Shown here: positions 4,961 to 5,907 of the stretch, piece by piece | Layout: each line of letters opens with the position of its first letter | How positions within the stretch are numbered: position 1 is the first letter of the stretch | Origin: Deltaproteobacteria bacterium | Lineage (GTDB): Bacteria; Bdellovibrionota; UBA1018; UBA923 | NCBI GenBank assembly: GCA_016194725.1 | Contig: JACQAW010000230.1 | Coordinates: 1 to 5,907 of the forward strand | Length of the DNA: 5,907 nucleotides | Direction of reading: 5' to 3' | Notes under the pieces: model-generated | What the model saw: only the letters and a program-made list of their open reading frames with translations | The model's database searches: none | What the model was told of the DNA's origin: nothing | Position numbers and translations under genes: made by a program

Positions 4961-5907
4961 ATAGGCCACCGAGCTGGGCCTTTTGCTGCGCGGGCAGCTC
5001 TTTGACCATGACGGCGGCACCGGCAGGACACACGGCCACGCAGGCGCCGCAGCCCGTACATTTGTCTTCGAGCAGGCTGGGCAGGTCGGTGATGCGCACG
5101 ATGTCGATCGCGTTTTCGGGGCAGGCGTCGGCACAGGCACGGCACGGAATGTTCTCGTAACATTCCAGGCTGGCCACAGGCTTGGGCGTGGCCATGTTGG
5201 CCGGCACCGAGGGCGTACGCTGCAGCCCTGAAAGCGAATCGCGCGTAAGAATTTTTCCGCTATACGCCAGATCTTTACGCGTCGAAGGCTTGCGATATTC
5301 CAGCAGGCCGCGGCGCTCGTTGCGCAGCATTCGCAGCGCGCCTTCAGCCTCGGCGTAGTCGACGACCTCGAGCATGCGCGAAACGCGCCAGTAAAGCTCG
5401 CGCCAGTCGAGGCGCTCGAACCACTGCTCCTCATCGATCAGCGCGTCCCAGGGCGACGCTCTTCTTTGCACGTAAAAAAGGCCGGACTTCCACTCAGCAG
5501 GGCTGTTGAAGACTTCACCGTTCGAAGGCGCCAGCACGATCGTATCGGCTTTCACGATCAAGGTGCCCTGCTCGTTGGCAAGATAAATCGCCAGCGCATT
5601 GGCCGACTCCTGCTCCACGCGCTGAATCTGGTGCTGCAGCAAAACGCGGCCGCCCTTGGCCAAAAACCGGTCGCGATGCGAACGCCAGCAGCGGAGCTGC
5701 GCGCCCTCCTCGACGACAATGCAATTCTTGGCACCACGATCGAGCAAGGTACAGGCCCAGCGCATCACCTGATTGCTGCTGCCATGAAAGACGAACTCAC
5801 GCCCGGGTACCCATTTCTGCTCGCCCACCCAGCGTGCCAGTGCATCGAGGGTCAAGGTTCCCGGCGCGGTCCAGCCATCATAAGACCGTGGCCATACACC
5901 TGTCGGA
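4959..5907 (-). CDS. FAD-dependent oxidoreductase with C-terminal 2x[4Fe-4S] domain, 5' end outside window
   Basis: The visible 315 residues are the C-terminal part of a pyridine-nucleotide-disulfide-type flavoprotein; the frame stays open to the right edge, so the N-terminal FAD-binding part and true start lie outside. TTG 5855 is only the first start-like codon inside the fragment. Counting from the first complete codon, a second dinucleotide-fold segment occupies about 37-120. It shows a reduced glycine loop HGSSN, an acidic VVEEG strand end, CWRSHRDRF and a closing IVLAPSNGE. A linker with RRASPWD and WFERLDWRELYWR follows. The end is a bacterial ferredoxin domain: C249-x5-C255-x2-C258-x3-C262-P and C283-x2-C286-x2-C289-x3-C293-P, enough for two [4Fe-4S] clusters. 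This resembles HcnB-like subunits of amine or amino-acid dehydrogenases, though here the ferredoxin domain is [4Fe-4S] and the BFD-like domain sits on the next gene. No substrate can be inferred. Confidence 0.85.
   Translation of the reverse strand, partial: PTGVWPRSYDGWTAPGTLTLDALARWVGEQKWVPGREFVFHGSSNQVMRWACTLLDRGAKNCIVVEEGAQLRCWRSHRDRFLAKGGRVLLQHQIQRVEQESANALAIYLANEQGTLIVKADTIVLAPSNGEVFNSPAEWKSGLFYVQRRASPWDALIDEEQWFERLDWRELYWRVSRMLEVVDYAEAEGALRMLRNERRGLLEYRKPSTRKDLAYSGKILTRDSLSGLQRTPSVPANMATPKPVASLECYENIPCRACADACPENAIDIVRITDLPSLLEDKCTGCGACVAVCPAGAAVMVKELPAQQKAQLGGL

Noticed and set aside
4943..5434. Upstream extension of the Fer2/BFD frame to 5434, giving 379 residues
   Set aside because: The first 164 residues are Arg/Ser/Pro/Cys-rich and overlie the conserved ferredoxin end of the flavoprotein in another frame. 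The GTG at 4942 with GAGGAGG ahead is the better start.
1..5907. CRISPR arrays, transposases, phage genes, toxin-antitoxin pairs or defence systems
   Set aside because: No repeat arrays, terminal inverted repeats or matching protein motifs are visible. The RecG helicase is a housekeeping copy with standard motifs and context.

Overview
The window reads as ordinary chromosomal DNA of a moderately GC-rich Gram-negative bacterium. The order carB, small Cys-rich protein, greA, recG, and the look of the Cys-rich protein and the hydrolase, remind me most of the former deltaproteobacteria (Myxococcota or Bdellovibrionota). That placement is an inference from gene content, not a computed assignment. 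I see no tRNA, rRNA, CRISPR array, insertion sequence or phage gene.

Plus strand, 1-4388: a tightly packed run of five genes. It opens with the last 126 codons of carB (carbamoyl-phosphate synthase large subunit, pyrimidine and arginine synthesis). A 97-residue protein with eight cysteines follows, overlapping carB by 17 nt. After a short AT-rich gap come greA (transcript-cleavage elongation factor) and recG (replication-fork and R-loop helicase). recG starts inside greA with a 53-nt overlap. An alpha/beta hydrolase of unknown substrate follows 23 nt after recG.

Minus strand, 5907-4295: two genes of an iron-sulfur flavoenzyme, reading in from beyond the right edge. The first is the C-terminal part of a pyridine-nucleotide-disulfide-type FAD oxidoreductase ending in a two-cluster [4Fe-4S] ferredoxin domain. 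The second starts at a GTG behind a strong Shine-Dalgarno sequence. It encodes a 215-residue protein with a plant-type [2Fe-2S] ferredoxin domain and a BFD-like [2Fe-2S] domain. Together they look like the electron-transfer part of an HcnAB / opine-oxidase-like amine or amino-acid dehydrogenase; no substrate can be named from this window.

The two gene groups converge and their last genes overlap tail to tail by 94 bp. A strong imperfect hairpin lies in that overlap and spans the hydrolase stop codon. The points most worth a second look are the multi-cluster redox pair, the greA-recG overlap with its in-frame stop just upstream, the eight-Cys protein between carB and greA, and the antisense overlap with its hairpin.
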